Shown: in pieces, positions 53,166 through 62,366 of the stretch
How the letters are laid out: each line of letters opens with the position of its first letter
Position numbering within the stretch: the stretch's first letter is position 1
Origin: DATFCK01 sp963728975
Lineage (GTDB): Bacteria > Verrucomicrobiota > Verrucomicrobiia > Chthoniobacterales > UBA10450
Assembly (NCBI GenBank): GCA_963728975.1
Contig: CAVSMF010000002.1
Coordinates: 558,001 to 622,000 of the forward strand
Length of the DNA stretch: 64,000 nucleotides
Direction: 5' to 3'
Notes under the pieces: generated by a model
Seen by the model: the letters and a program-made list of their open reading frames with translations, nothing else
Databases searched by the model: none
What the model was told of the DNA's origin: nothing
Program-made: the position numbers and the translations under genes

Positions 53166-53269
53166 ACGCGGCCCGGGCCGGAATACCGGGGATCCAATGC
53201 CGGACAACCCGGCGTCCGCACCGCATTGGAAGAGTTTGCGCGAATCGCCCGGCGCGTTCTAAATGCTGG

Positions 53270-54763
53270 ATGCGCGGTCGCCCCGAAATACTCGTCCTGG
53301 CGATGGACATCGGAACGTCGTCGACCCGTACCGCCTTGTTTGATGGCCGTGGGCGCCGGCTGCACCCGACTCTGGCCCACCACCCCTATACTCTCTGTTA
53401 TCGCGCCGACGGAGGGGCCGAACTTTCAGCACCCGCTCTCGAACAGGCCGTGCGCAAATGTCTTTCCTCAACCCTGCGCAAGTATCATCAATCGCGCACT
53501 CTCCGAAAAGTCCCGATTGCCGCGGTAGGAGGCTCGGCTTTTTGGCATGGGATGCTTGGTTTGGACCGGCATCTGCGGCCCGTTACCCCGGTATTTACCT
53601 GGGCCGATTCGCGCGCTGAAAAAGATGCCGCCCGGTTGCGGGCCAAGTTTTCCGAAAAAAAGATTCATGCTCGCACTGGTTGCATGCTTCGCTCGACTTT
53701 CTGGCCGGCCAAATTGTCATGGCTCAGACGCAGTCAACCGAAATTGTTCGGTCGAGTTTCCCGGTGGGTTTCGCCTAGCGACTGGCTTTATTACCGGCTT
53801 TTCGGCGTCCTCGGATCCAGCGCGTCGATGGCCAGCGCTACCGGGTTATATAACCTCGAAACGCGAACCTGGGACGAACAATTGCTCGACATCTGCCGGG
53901 TAGGTTCGGTTGCTTTGCCAAATATTGTAAACCGTTTTGGTCCGGTTAAGTCCGGACCGTTTCATTACCAAACGGTTTTTCCCCCGATCGGCGACGGAGC
54001 CGCCGGCAACCTCGGATCGGGAGCCGACGCCGGCGGAGCGGTGGCGGTTAACATCGGGACAAGTGCAGCCGTTCGAATCGTCCAGAAAAATCGAGAGGCA
54101 ATTTGCACAGAAATCCCGCCCGGTCTGTTTCGCTACATCGTCGATCAGGACCGAGTAGTGACGGGAGGAGCGGTCAGTAATGCCGGTAATTTGCGGGAAT
54201 GGTGTCTCCGGGAGCTGCGGCTCGAAAACAAATCCGCCGCGCTCGAACGCGCGCTATCGCGGAAAGCGGCGGCCGTCGATTCGCTTACCGTCCTCCCCTT
54301 TTGGGTCAGCGAGAGGGCGCCGACCTGGCCCGAACACCAGTGGGGGATCATCGACAACCTTCAGCAATCGACAACCGCACCGGAAATTCTGCGCGCAGTT
54401 ACCACGAGCGTCTTTTATCGACTTGGGCAGATTCTTCGGATCCTGGAACAAGCGACAGGCCGCTCCCGGCGCGTGATCGTTTCAGGAGGAGGCGTTCATT
54501 CGTTGTCAGCGGTCCGAATGCTGGCCGACGCTCTGGGGCGCGATCTCAATCTATCGAGTGAGCCGGAAGCTTCGCTCTGTGGCGCGGCCGTTCACGCCTT
54601 GAACCAATTGGGGATCGAGCGCAAAAAAACGGCTCCGGGACGATTGGTCCGGTTCGATCGGCGCCTGGCCGGAAAGCATCGGAAAAGACGCGACCGTCAG
54701 ATCGCTCTGGAAACATTATTGACCGAGGGAGCGGCGGCTTCCCGGCGGCCGAGGGCGGGCTGA
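53270..54763 (+). CDS. FGGY-family carbohydrate kinase
   Basis: 497 residues. The N-terminal ATPase domain has MDIGTSSTRTALFD, GGSAFWHGMLGLD and TPVFTWADSRAEKDAARL with the substrate-binding Arg-Ala. The second domain has VVTGGAVSNAGNL, RVIVSGGGVHSLSAVRML, and FRYIVDQDR. Resembles gluconate/xylulose kinases; the sugar is undetermined. An ATG at 53306 is a possible later start. The last ten residues (AAASRRPRAG) and the stop lie within a palindromic element, so the native end may be shorter. Confidence 0.85.
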   Translation: MRGRPEILVLAMDIGTSSTRTALFDGRGRRLHPTLAHHPYTLCYRADGGAELSAPALEQAVRKCLSSTLRKYHQSRTLRKVPIAAVGGSAFWHGMLGLDRHLRPVTPVFTWADSRAEKDAARLRAKFSEKKIHARTGCMLRSTFWPAKLSWLRRSQPKLFGRVSRWVSPSDWLYYRLFGVLGSSASMASATGLYNLETRTWDEQLLDICRVGSVALPNIVNRFGPVKSGPFHYQTVFPPIGDGAAGNLGSGADAGGAVAVNIGTSAAVRIVQKNREAICTEIPPGLFRYIVDQDRVVTGGAVSNAGNLREWCLRELRLENKSAALERALSRKAAAVDSLTVLPFWVSERAPTWPEHQWGIIDNLQQSTTAPEILRAVTTSVFYRLGQILRILEQATGRSRRVIVSGGGVHSLSAVRMLADALGRDLNLSSEPEASLCGAAVHALNQLGIERKKTAPGRLVRFDRRLAGKHRKRRDRQIALETLLTEGAAASRRPRAG

Positions 54764-54784
54764 CCGCATCGGCGGGAAGCCGCC
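54733..54784. repeat. Palindromic element overlapping the FGGY kinase end
   Basis: Perfect 11-bp ends GGCGGCTTCCC (54733-54743) and GGGAAGCCGCC (54774-54784). It covers the final codons and stop TGA of the kinase and reaches close to the convergent CPXCG gene. Related GGCGGCT/AGCCGCC hairpins end the elements near 19900 and 33938. Confidence 0.8.
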
Positions 54785-54800
54785 GTTTCTTGTTCTACCG

Positions 54801-54992
54801 CTAGAGATTCTCGCCCTCGATCGCTACCTCCAAAATCTCCCCCGGACGGCAATGGATTGTTAGGCTAATCGGACGGCAGCAAATCGTGCAGTCCTCGACC
54901 AGGGTTTGCTCGGGTTGGGCGGTGTCGATGAGCAGAGCAAAGTTTTCGCCGCAGTGCGGACAGTGAATCCGGGTTTCAACGGCTAATTCCAC
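54801..54992 (-). CDS. CPXCG-motif cysteine-rich small protein
   Basis: 63 residues from GTG 54992, preceded by AGGAGAGG. An in-frame TTG at 55034 would add 14 residues. HCPHCGE and VEDCTICCRP form the two Cys pairs of the CPXCG family (zinc-ribbon-like), with the conserved strands ETRI and EILEVAIEGEN. Function unknown; likely a small metal-binding protein. Confidence 0.85.
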   Translation of the reverse strand: MELAVETRIHCPHCGENFALLIDTAQPEQTLVEDCTICCRPISLTIHCRPGEILEVAIEGENL

Positions 54993-55053
54993 GATAAATT
55001 TTCCTCTCCTTTTTTCGCTGCCGAGTCGTTCCAACTAAAGGAGGAGGTCCGGG

Positions 55054-56475
55054 TCAGGCCGCCGATTCAGCCGCTGCAGCCGCCGCGTCGCTTACTTTTC
55101 GAAAATGGACCTGGCGAACCCGGCGGGCATCGGCCTGGGTTACTGTCACCAGATAATCGCCAATTTTGACCTGCTCGTTCTGCCGAGGCAGATGGCCTAA
55201 CAAGTTGGTTACGTAACCTCCGACCGTGCTGACATCGGCGCTTTCCAGGTCCAAACCCGCCAAATCGTTCAATTCGTAAAGACCGAGCCCTCCATCAACG
55301 GAAAATTCGTTCTCGTTAACCCTCCGGAACTCCTCTTTTTCCGCGTCGAATTCGTCCTGGATATCGCCCACCAATTCTTCCAGCACGTTCTCCATGGTCA
55401 CCATGCCCACGGTGCCGCCGTACTCGTCCACCACCATGGCAAGATGGGCATGCTTGCTCAGAAACAGTTTCAACAGTTTTTCCAGCGACATCATTTCCGG
55501 AACCGGAATCAGGTCGCGTTTGATCCGTAACAGGTCGGGATGGGGGTCGCGGATCATCGGCAAAAGTTCCTTGATGTGGACCAGGCCGATCGTGTTATCG
55601 AGATGCCCGCGGCAAAGAGGAAACCGGGTGTGCCGCGATTCGATCGCCTTTTTCAGATTGGTCTCGAAATTGTCTTCCACATCGAGGTAAACCACCTCGC
55701 CTCGGGGCGTCATGATGTCGCGCACCACGCGCTCCCGCAGATCGAGCACGTTAACGACCAGCTTGCGTCCCAGCGGCGAAACTTCGTGGACCTTCTCGCT
55801 TTGCTCCAGGATGAGACGCAGCTCTTCTTCGCTGTGGGCCAGCTCGGTTGCCGGCACCGGTTTCATCCGCAACAAGGTGTGCAAGACGAAATTTGAGGAC
55901 TTCTGCAGCAACCAAATCGCCGGTGTAAACAGCCGGTGAAAGATGCATAACGGCCGGACCAGCCGCAGGACCATTCCCAGTGGATTGGAAATGGCAATGT
56001 ATTTGGGACCTAATTCGCCAAAAACGATGTGCAAAAACGTGATGCCGACAAATGCCAGGGCGATGGAGACGGAAGTGATAAATGCATGGGAATGAATGTG
56101 GAGAAGCACGGAAAAAGGCTCCAGCATCCGCTCCAGGAATTGTTCGCCAAGCCAACCCAGGGCAAGACTGGCCAGGGTAACTCCGAGCTGAGTCGCGGAA
56201 AGATAAGCGTCCAGGTGCCCACGGACGTGTTTCACCAGTTTGGCTTTGACGTTTCCCTCATCGATAAGGGCGTCCAACTGGCTGTCGCGCACCTTGATAA
56301 TGGCAAATTCACACGCCACAAAAAAGCCGTTTAGCCCCACCAGCGTTCCAATGGCGGCAAGCTTGCCCAACAGAACCATCGGCGTATCCCACCGCTGGAC
56401 GATCGCGTCCGCGATCGCTGGAATGCCGAAGACCAAAGGTAAAAGAAGGTTCATGGACCGGATGCAGCCCTGCAT
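55054..56475 (-). CDS. CNNM/TlyC-type CBS-domain membrane protein
   Basis: 473 residues. The N-terminal DUF21 transmembrane domain (LNGFFVACEFAIIKVRDSQL, then SATQLGVTLASLALGWLGEQ) is followed by two CBS domains (MTPRGEVVYL and LMVVDEYGGTVGM-like LAMVVDEYGGTVGMVT) and a C-terminal CorC/HlyC domain (ALNELAGL-like LYELNDLAGLDLE). Probably a Mg/Co-linked transport or sensing protein. The DUF21 plus CBS order and length are normal. The start may be ATG 56475 or 56454. Confidence 0.9.
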   Translation of the reverse strand: MQGCIRSMNLLLPLVFGIPAIADAIVQRWDTPMVLLGKLAAIGTLVGLNGFFVACEFAIIKVRDSQLDALIDEGNVKAKLVKHVRGHLDAYLSATQLGVTLASLALGWLGEQFLERMLEPFSVLLHIHSHAFITSVSIALAFVGITFLHIVFGELGPKYIAISNPLGMVLRLVRPLCIFHRLFTPAIWLLQKSSNFVLHTLLRMKPVPATELAHSEEELRLILEQSEKVHEVSPLGRKLVVNVLDLRERVVRDIMTPRGEVVYLDVEDNFETNLKKAIESRHTRFPLCRGHLDNTIGLVHIKELLPMIRDPHPDLLRIKRDLIPVPEMMSLEKLLKLFLSKHAHLAMVVDEYGGTVGMVTMENVLEELVGDIQDEFDAEKEEFRRVNENEFSVDGGLGLYELNDLAGLDLESADVSTVGGYVTNLLGHLPRQNEQVKIGDYLVTVTQADARRVRQVHFRKVSDAAAAAAESAA

Positions 56476-56497
56476 CCGAAAATCGAGCCTCGAAAGG

Positions 56498-56767
56498 CTA
56501 CCAGCTGGATTTCGTTACGCCAGGAATAAGGCCTTGGGATGCCAGCTCCCGAAACGTAAGCCGCGAAACCTTGAACCGGCGAATGAAAGCACGCCGCCGG
56601 CCGGTAACCTGACAACGATTTACAACCCGCGATGGGCTGGCGTCCCGGGGCAACTGGGCCAGACCGGCGTAGTCCTTCTTCGCTTTCAGTTCGGCGCGGA
56701 CCGCGGCATATTTCTTTACGGTCGCGCGTTTGCGTTCGTTACGGTTAATCCAGGCGGTTTTGGCCAT
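56498..56767 (-). CDS. rpsN: Ribosomal protein S14
   Basis: 89 residues of the zinc-free type. MAKTAWINRNERKRATVKKY, LPRDASPSRVVNRCQVTGRR and the end FRELASQGLIPGVTKSSW are diagnostic. It stands alone, away from the usual spc ribosomal operon. The CxxC pairs of the zinc-binding paralogue are absent. Confidence 0.97.
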   Translation of the reverse strand: MAKTAWINRNERKRATVKKYAAVRAELKAKKDYAGLAQLPRDASPSRVVNRCQVTGRRRAFIRRFKVSRLTFRELASQGLIPGVTKSSW

Positions 56768-56962
56768 AGAGAGCGGCTAACCTAATAGGGAACGCCGGAT
56801 TTGCAACCCCTTCCGCTGCCGCGAGCGCCCTGGGTACGTTTGAGCCAAGGATTGCACTTCTCGAATCAAGCCCCCGGGGTTATTTTAGGGCCCACATGGC
56901 CCTGTCACTAGTAGTTGCCGGCTGCTTCCTCAAGCGCAAGAATTGATATTTGTCCGCCAGCG

Positions 56963-57841
56963 ATGACCACCGATACTCTGCGCGCAGTTCCCCTTTTTGA
57001 ATCGCTCGACAACGAAGCTGCCGGCGAAATCTGCTCGCTGCTGACCAGCCAGGATTGCCCGGCCGGGGCCGTTCTATTCCGAGCCGGAGACGCCGGTGAC
57101 GCCATGTTCCTGATCGAGAGCGGGAAAGTTCAGATCAGCATGAAGTCCAAGGGCGGCGAAGAGCTGATCCTGGCCATTCTGGCGGAAGGCGATTTCTTCG
57201 GAGAGATGGCATTGATTGATGGAAAACCTCGCTCGGCCAATGCCCTGATCGTGGAAAATTCCCGCCTGGCCGTGCTCTCGCGCCAGCATTTCATCGCTTT
57301 TTTGCGCAGCAGCCCAAACGTGGCCGTGGAAATGATCACCGCCTTAATTCGGCGGTTGCGACGCACCGACGAGCTTCTTCGGCATCTTGCCACCCGCAAC
57401 GTAAACGAGGAAGAAGCTTCCCATCTCACTTTTGGCGACCGGGCGGCCGACGCTATCGCCGAATTCGGTGGAAGCTGGAAGTTTATCATCGCGTCACTCG
57501 CATTTTTTTTCCTCTGGGTGCTGATGAACACGATTCTGCTGACCCGGCAACCGTTCGACCCCTTTCCTTTTATCCTGCTAAATCTCGCCTTGAACATGAT
57601 CACCGCCCTCCAGGCGCCGATCATCATGATGTCGCAAAACCGGCAAAGCCATAAGGACCGGCTTCGGGCCGACCTCGATTACAAGGTGAACCTGAAGAAC
57701 GAGCTGGCCTTAAACGAAATCTTGCGGCGGTTATCGATCCTGGAGCGGGACTGCCTTGAAGCCACCGGGCAACGGCGCAAAGAGATGGAATTTGTTCCCC
57801 GGGAGAGCTCTGACAGCTGGGAAGCAGATAAAACCGACTAG
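56963..57841 (+). CDS. Cyclic-nucleotide-binding domain fused to DUF1003
   Basis: 292 residues from ATG 56963. Residues about 10-135 form a CAP-like domain with the phosphate-binding loop FFGEMALIDGKPRSANALI. After a short linker, the DUF1003 part starts FGDRAADAIAEFGGSW, has two membrane helices and ends QNRQSHKDRLRADLDYKVNL with a C-terminal coiled coil. The combination suggests a membrane protein gated by a small ligand; the ligand is unknown. An upstream in-frame start at 56915 is less likely. Confidence 0.87.
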   Translation: MTTDTLRAVPLFESLDNEAAGEICSLLTSQDCPAGAVLFRAGDAGDAMFLIESGKVQISMKSKGGEELILAILAEGDFFGEMALIDGKPRSANALIVENSRLAVLSRQHFIAFLRSSPNVAVEMITALIRRLRRTDELLRHLATRNVNEEEASHLTFGDRAADAIAEFGGSWKFIIASLAFFFLWVLMNTILLTRQPFDPFPFILLNLALNMITALQAPIIMMSQNRQSHKDRLRADLDYKVNLKNELALNEILRRLSILERDCLEATGQRRKEMEFVPRESSDSWEADKTD

Positions 57842-58017
57842 TGTAGCTTGCCCGCTTGTGCTGTTTCGGAGACGGGCCGGCGCTCGGTTCAACCCTGGCC
57901 GTTCTTTTTTAAAGAGGCATCAGCATTCCCAGTGCTGCTTTTTTCCGCGATGCTCGCTCTTTCCGGGCAACACCTCGGCCGTCGGAAAAGTTGGCGGTTT
58001 GCGTCTCGAAGATCGTG

Positions 58018-58680
58018 CTACCTGGGAAAGCGGGTGCGTCCCGCCATTAGCCCGATGGCCACCACGGCAACACCCAGGAGCAACGCACTGTTGCCCGTGT
58101 CCGGAACAGTTTCTTGCGCGACAACTACCGAATCTATTTGCGTGATGCAGGCCTTTACGTCGGCTCCCCAACACGGACCATCCGACAAGCCAAACAAGCC
58201 GATATTGAAGATTTCGTCGCTTAACGAAACCTGGAAGGTCCGGTCGCCGGACAGCACCACCGTAGCGGGACCGTTCCACGAAACCTGGCCAAATTGGATA
58301 ATGCCGCAGAAGATGCCGGTGCCCACGGTGTCGCCTGTAATCGTCGGATCGCTGCTGGGAACCGCAAAATCGAGGGTTGCCGTTATCTGTCGCGGAACCG
58401 TGTCGTCGGAGTTGACATACGTTTCGTTAGTCCAGATATCGAACAACTCGAACGAGTAGGTTTGCCCGTCATCAAGAGTGAAATTTGTTCCGGCCACACC
58501 GGGCTCCACCATGGTCTGAATGACAAGGCCGCCGCCGCCGGGGGGTTCGGGTCCGCTGAATGCGCTGACCGAGGAACCGTTGCCGAGCTCATAATATTTC
58601 GGCACCGCCAGCGCGGACGGAATCACGGCAGCTATGACAACCAGAGCGATCAGGGCGGGAAAGAGTTTTTCTTTATTCAC
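58018..58680 (-). CDS. Secreted protein with VPDxG C-terminal sorting signal
   Basis: 220 residues. A Sec signal (about 1-25, ending SALA) leads into VPKYYELGNGSSVSAFSG. The beta-rich body (PGVAGTNFTLDDGQTYSFEL, FQVSLSDEIFNIGLFGLSDG) and the end VPDTGNSALLLGVAVVAIGL with RTRFPR make a VPDxG-CTERM cassette (TIGR03778-like), the analogue of PEP-CTERM used to sort exported proteins in several Verrucomicrobiota. Function of the body unknown. Paralogue of the next gene. Confidence 0.8.
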   Translation of the reverse strand: MNKEKLFPALIALVVIAAVIPSALAVPKYYELGNGSSVSAFSGPEPPGGGGLVIQTMVEPGVAGTNFTLDDGQTYSFELFDIWTNETYVNSDDTVPRQITATLDFAVPSSDPTITGDTVGTGIFCGIIQFGQVSWNGPATVVLSGDRTFQVSLSDEIFNIGLFGLSDGPCWGADVKACITQIDSVVVAQETVPDTGNSALLLGVAVVAIGLMAGRTRFPR

Positions 58681-58782
58681 GCGTGTGGTCTTCCTTCGGG
58701 GGGAATATTACTTTCTACGAAATATTCCGGAGGCAGGTCAAGCTTTGCCCGAATTATTACACTCGATTTTTTAAATTCAACC

Positions 58783-59494
58783 TCATCGGTCCGATCGCTT
58801 CGCAATGCTATCCGACTGAACACGAACAACTTTTTTAATTCGGCGCGTGCCAGGCTGTCGCGATATTGCAATAACCAGCAATGCAATACCAAACAGGATA
58901 ATAGTATTCCCATTGTCCGGGACATCGCCCGGCCGTCCGACATCGGGAGTAAAAGAACTCACCTGTGTAATTGTCGCCGAAATCGTCGCTCCGCACATCA
59001 TTCCTTCGTTCAGTCCGCCAAAACCCCAGTTAAAAGTTTCGTCGCTCAAAGTAATATCGAAAACGCGGTCGCCCGGGAGACTCACCGTGACCGGACCATT
59101 CCATGTTACTTGGCCCCATTCGGAGAGTCCCTTCATGAAACTTCCTCCGACGGTAATGCCACTGACTGTCGCGCCGGTGAACGGATCGACAAAATTGAGG
59201 GTGGCGGAAATGGCATAACCGACCTGGTCGTCGGATTTGATCAGAGACTCATCGGTCCAAATATCGAAGAAACCAAAGGTACTGCTTTCCCCATCGTTTA
59301 AGTTAAAGGAGGTGCCGGCAACGGACGGGAGGAGACTCGTCCCGATAACCAGACCGGGTTCGGTCTGATTGGCGGTGACGGAACCTCCGGCCAGCTCGTA
59401 ATATTTGGGGGTAGCGAGCGCGGCCGGGGCGGACCCGAGGAGAAGAAGGGCGAGGGCAAGCGGGAGGAAGGTAGTTCGTCCCAGCCGGAGGCAT
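58783..59494 (-). pseudogene. Second VPDxG-sorted paralogue lacking an in-frame start
   Basis: The coding frame runs from a stop codon near 59540 without ATG, GTG or TTG: FLPLALALLLLGSAPAALAT is the signal peptide, then PKYYELAGGSVTANQTEPG, a beta-rich body (SFNLNDGESSTFGFFDIWTD, FDITLSDETFNWGFGGLNEG) and VPDNGNTIILFGIALLVIAI. The only ATG before it (59494) is in another frame. A single-base frameshift within the first ten codons, or use of a non-standard start, would fix it. Body and signal align with the neighbour at 58018. Confidence 0.7.
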
Positions 59495-59840
59495 TGTCTG
59501 ATAAATACTATAATAGTAATACTTACCAGTTTTACCCTATTTTAGCGGGTTTTGTCAAAGGCTATCCCAGGACAAAACCCCACCCGCTACCCGCGGCGAA
59601 TGACACTATTTGGGGTTCGCCCCTTTCTTTTCCCCCATTGAGCGTTGGACGTTGAGCGTTGAGCGTTGAGCGTTTGCTCTGGTTTCTCCTCATCTTTTGC
59701 AGTTTCTCGTTCCCTCACCGGAAGGAACGCCGCCAGGCAAGCAATCCACTTGTCCAGGGTGCAGCCCGCCTCCCAATTGGAGCCCCCAACCCGCTCGCCC
59801 TACCCCATCCTGACAAAACCCCAATTTGCCCTACCCAGGC
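59495..59840. other. Intergenic region without a recognisable gene
   Basis: 346 bp between the second VPDxG gene and the LptF/G permease end. It holds an AT-rich stretch with TAGTAATACTTACC near 59512, a small hairpin of GGGTTTTGTC/GACAAAACCCC (59550-59582) that could be a terminator for neither gene direction clearly, and one arm of GTTGAGC repeat units at 59640-59675. The rest (59690-59840) shows no coding pattern on either strand. Confidence 0.6.
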
Positions 59841-60947
59841 TCATCGCCGGGCCAGGCGTCGAAACAGAATCGCCCCTAAAACAATGAAAAGGAGATTGGG
59901 AAACCAAACCAACAGCTCCGGATGCATTCTCGGATTCGCTCTCAAGGTGTCCCCGATAATCACAAACAAAAAATACGAGATCGCGACAATCAACCCGAGA
60001 GCGAACCCGATCGAGGTCTCCCGGCGGTGCGCGGTAACCCCGAGAGGAACACCAATCAAGGCAAAGGCGATGCAGGAAAAAGGAAACGAAAAACGCTTGT
60101 TGATCTCAGTCCGGCTGGCGCTGCGTTCCCTCTTGTTTTCGCTCTTTAACTGGTCGAGCAATTGCTCGATGGACAGGGCCGAACGGCTCGGCCTCTTCTT
60201 CTCCCTCTCGTACAAATCTTCCAGACTGATCGGCAACGTTCCCTCCGCCATGCTGATTCCATCGCGGATTTTGCGCAGGTCCAGTGGATCCTTGGCATCG
60301 CGCTGCTGGTATCGGGCATCGTAAAGATGCATCAGGATCCGCTTGTTAGGCAAATCTGCTTCCAGCCGGCCGGTCCGGGCATAGGTTACTCGCACCGGAA
60401 GCGAATTCTCATCCATTTCAAAGACAATGATATTGTCGAGCTTGTTGCCTTCCTTTTTGCCCACGTAAATTTTGCGCCCGGGAAATTGATCGATGATCTG
60501 GTCGCTTCCAAACAGGGCCATCGGGTTCCGCGTAGCCAGGTCAAAAATGGTGCTCCGCAATTTTTCCTGCGCGGCCGGGGCAACCTGGACGTTGAGCCAG
60601 AGGCAGATACCGGCGCAGGCGATCGCTATTGCCGCCAGCGGCAGACAGATTCGAGTGATACTGACCCCGTTGGAACGAAGTGCGACCAGCTCGTTATCCG
60701 CGGAGAGCCGCCCAAAAACGAGCAAAATGGCAGTGAGCAATCCCCAGGGAATCGTGAAAATAAGTGAGAACGGAAGAACATAGGCGATGAAGCTGATCAA
60801 GTATTCGACCGGCACGTCGTGGTTAACCAGCAAAGGAAGCAGTTTGCGAAAAATGTTGCCGACGACCAGGACCAGGCTCAGAACGGCGATCGCAAAAAGC
60901 ACGTTCACCAGCAACTCCCGACTGATCATCCGGTCGACCAACTTCAT
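59841..60947 (-). CDS. LptF/LptG family LPS-export permease
   Basis: 368 residues. Six membrane helices in two groups flank a periplasmic beta-jellyroll. The N-terminus MKLVDRMISRELLVNVLFAI and PFSLIFTIPWGLLTAILLVF, the segment LSADNELVALRSNGVS, and the C-terminal FPFSCIAFALIGVPLG are typical YjgP/YjgQ features. Part of the LptBFG complex moving LPS from the inner membrane. F or G cannot be assigned alone; no partner is in the window. Confidence 0.9.
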   Translation of the reverse strand: MKLVDRMISRELLVNVLFAIAVLSLVLVVGNIFRKLLPLLVNHDVPVEYLISFIAYVLPFSLIFTIPWGLLTAILLVFGRLSADNELVALRSNGVSITRICLPLAAIAIACAGICLWLNVQVAPAAQEKLRSTIFDLATRNPMALFGSDQIIDQFPGRKIYVGKKEGNKLDNIIVFEMDENSLPVRVTYARTGRLEADLPNKRILMHLYDARYQQRDAKDPLDLRKIRDGISMAEGTLPISLEDLYEREKKRPSRSALSIEQLLDQLKSENKRERSASRTEINKRFSFPFSCIAFALIGVPLGVTAHRRETSIGFALGLIVAISYFLFVIIGDTLRANPRMHPELLVWFPNLLFIVLGAILFRRLARR

Positions 60948-61074
60948 TTTATTAGAGCCACTCTCGCCAAAGAGACTGGGGTGAGCAAAGACGAATCATC
61001 GGTATTCGAGCGAAAAGAACGCCTTTCCTTTCCACGATCAGGTTGGGTTTGTATCTTGTAACGTCCCGAATGCG

Positions 61075-61809
61075 ATGTGGAGATCTGCAATTTTGGTTGT
61101 GATTAGCTTCGGCTTTGCTGGCACGGCGGTGGCCGGGCCGAATCCTATCGAGGATTCGCGCCAAATCCTGGTCGTCACCACCGGCTCCTGGTCGGCAACC
61201 TCCGGTAGCGCCACATTCTTCGAGCGTAACCAAGAGTTATGGCAGCCAAAGGAAACCGGTATTCCGGTTGTTCTTGGCAAAGCCGGCCTCGCCTGGGGCC
61301 GCGGCTGCGGCTTCTGCGACCTGAAAACGGTGGCGGGCCCGGTCAAACGAGAGGGCGATAATAAATCGCCGGCAGGTGTGTTTCGGCTCCGGCTGGTCTT
61401 TGGACGCGCCTCCAAAAATCCGGGAACAAGAATGCCCTACCTGCCTTTAACGAAAAACATCGTAGCGGTGGATGATCCGCGCTCCCGTCATTACAACACC
61501 CTGGTGGACGAATCGAAGGTCGAGACCCGCGACTGGCATAGCGCCGAACAAATGATCCTGAGCGATCATCGCTATGACTGGGGAATAACTGTCGAACATA
61601 ACGTTCCGCCCGTGCCGGGAGCGGGTTCATGCATTTTTTTGCATGTTTGGAAAAACCGCCTGCCCACCGCGGGTTGCACGGCGATGGCGGAGTCCAATCT
61701 TCTGGACATCATCCGCCGGCTGGATCCGGACCGCGTTCCTCTCCTTGTTCAAATGCCGCGCCCGGTCTATGGGCAACTGCGCCAAAACTGCAACTTGCCC
61801 GCGCTTTAG
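61075..61809 (+). CDS. Secreted L,D-transpeptidase-like (YkuD) protein
   Basis: 244 residues with a signal peptide (about 1-20, ending AVAG). The YkuD catalytic motif is present as SCIFLHVWKNRLPTAGCTAM, with the conserved His (LHV) and the Cys of TAGC; PAGVFRLRLVFG lies upstream as in these enzymes. May crosslink peptidoglycan or attach proteins. It is longer than the minimal domain because of an N-terminal region without a clear fold. Confidence 0.85.
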   Translation: MWRSAILVVISFGFAGTAVAGPNPIEDSRQILVVTTGSWSATSGSATFFERNQELWQPKETGIPVVLGKAGLAWGRGCGFCDLKTVAGPVKREGDNKSPAGVFRLRLVFGRASKNPGTRMPYLPLTKNIVAVDDPRSRHYNTLVDESKVETRDWHSAEQMILSDHRYDWGITVEHNVPPVPGAGSCIFLHVWKNRLPTAGCTAMAESNLLDIIRRLDPDRVPLLVQMPRPVYGQLRQNCNLPAL

Positions 61810-62083
61810 TAGAAGCCATCTCCTAAATAGGGTGGGCCGGGTGGCTATTGATTTTCGGTTTGGACAAGGCGCGACGAGGAAGCATATCCGAATGGATCTG
61901 CGGCCGAGGAGCAACGCGGGCCAAGCCGAAAAGGGAGGCTACCCGAAGGGCAAGAGCAATTTGGGGCGTTTGCCGGCGTTGCTCGCTCCTCACAGGCCGG
62001 CCGGCGCCCGCAAATCCCTCTTCGCGGTTGCTCTCAACTGCGGGCTGGAAGCTCTTCTTCCCCTTGCTAACATCATCACACAC
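61810..62083. other. Intergenic region with inverted-repeat sequence of unknown kind
   Basis: 274 bp after the L,D-transpeptidase gene. It contains GAGGAGCAACGC (about 61908) and the inverted copy GCGTTGCTCGCTCCTC (about 61976), and a CGCGACGAGGAAGCATATCC stretch. The plus-strand frame through it is open into the oxidoreductase gene, but reads as Arg-rich nonsense. Looks like a non-coding or mobile palindromic element rather than a gene. Confidence 0.5.
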
Positions 62084-62366
62084 GTGAGCGCAGTCTACGA
62101 TGTCGCCATTATCGGCGGGGGCCCGGCTGGTAGCACCGCCGCAACCTTGCTTGCCCGCGCGGGATGGCGCGTAGTGGTTCTGGAACGCGATAAAATTTTC
62201 GCGTTTCCACATCGGCGAATCCCTTCTGCCTTTCAGCATGCAAACGTTTGAGCGCCTCGGGATTCGCGAAGAACTCGACCGCAGGTTTCTACCGAAATAT
62301 GGGGGCGAGATTGTAGCCGCATGCGGTTCCAAAGGGTTGAAGTTTTATTTCAAGAACGGATTTCGC
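62084..62366 (+). pseudogene. Truncated, frame-shifted FAD-dependent oxidoreductase (geranylgeranyl-reductase/halogenase type)
   Basis: Starts at GTG 62084 (SAVYDVAIIGGGPAGSTAAT), a complete dinucleotide-binding fold, followed by LLARAGWRVVVLERDK. A one-base insertion in the AAAA run at 62192-62195 shifts the frame; without it the sequence reads DKFSRFHIGESLLPFSMQTF, then ERLGIREELDRRFLPKYGGE. The match stops after KFYFKNGFR, where a 400-residue enzyme should continue, and the frame runs directly into a lipoprotein. So only the first ~90 residues survive. Confidence 0.8.
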
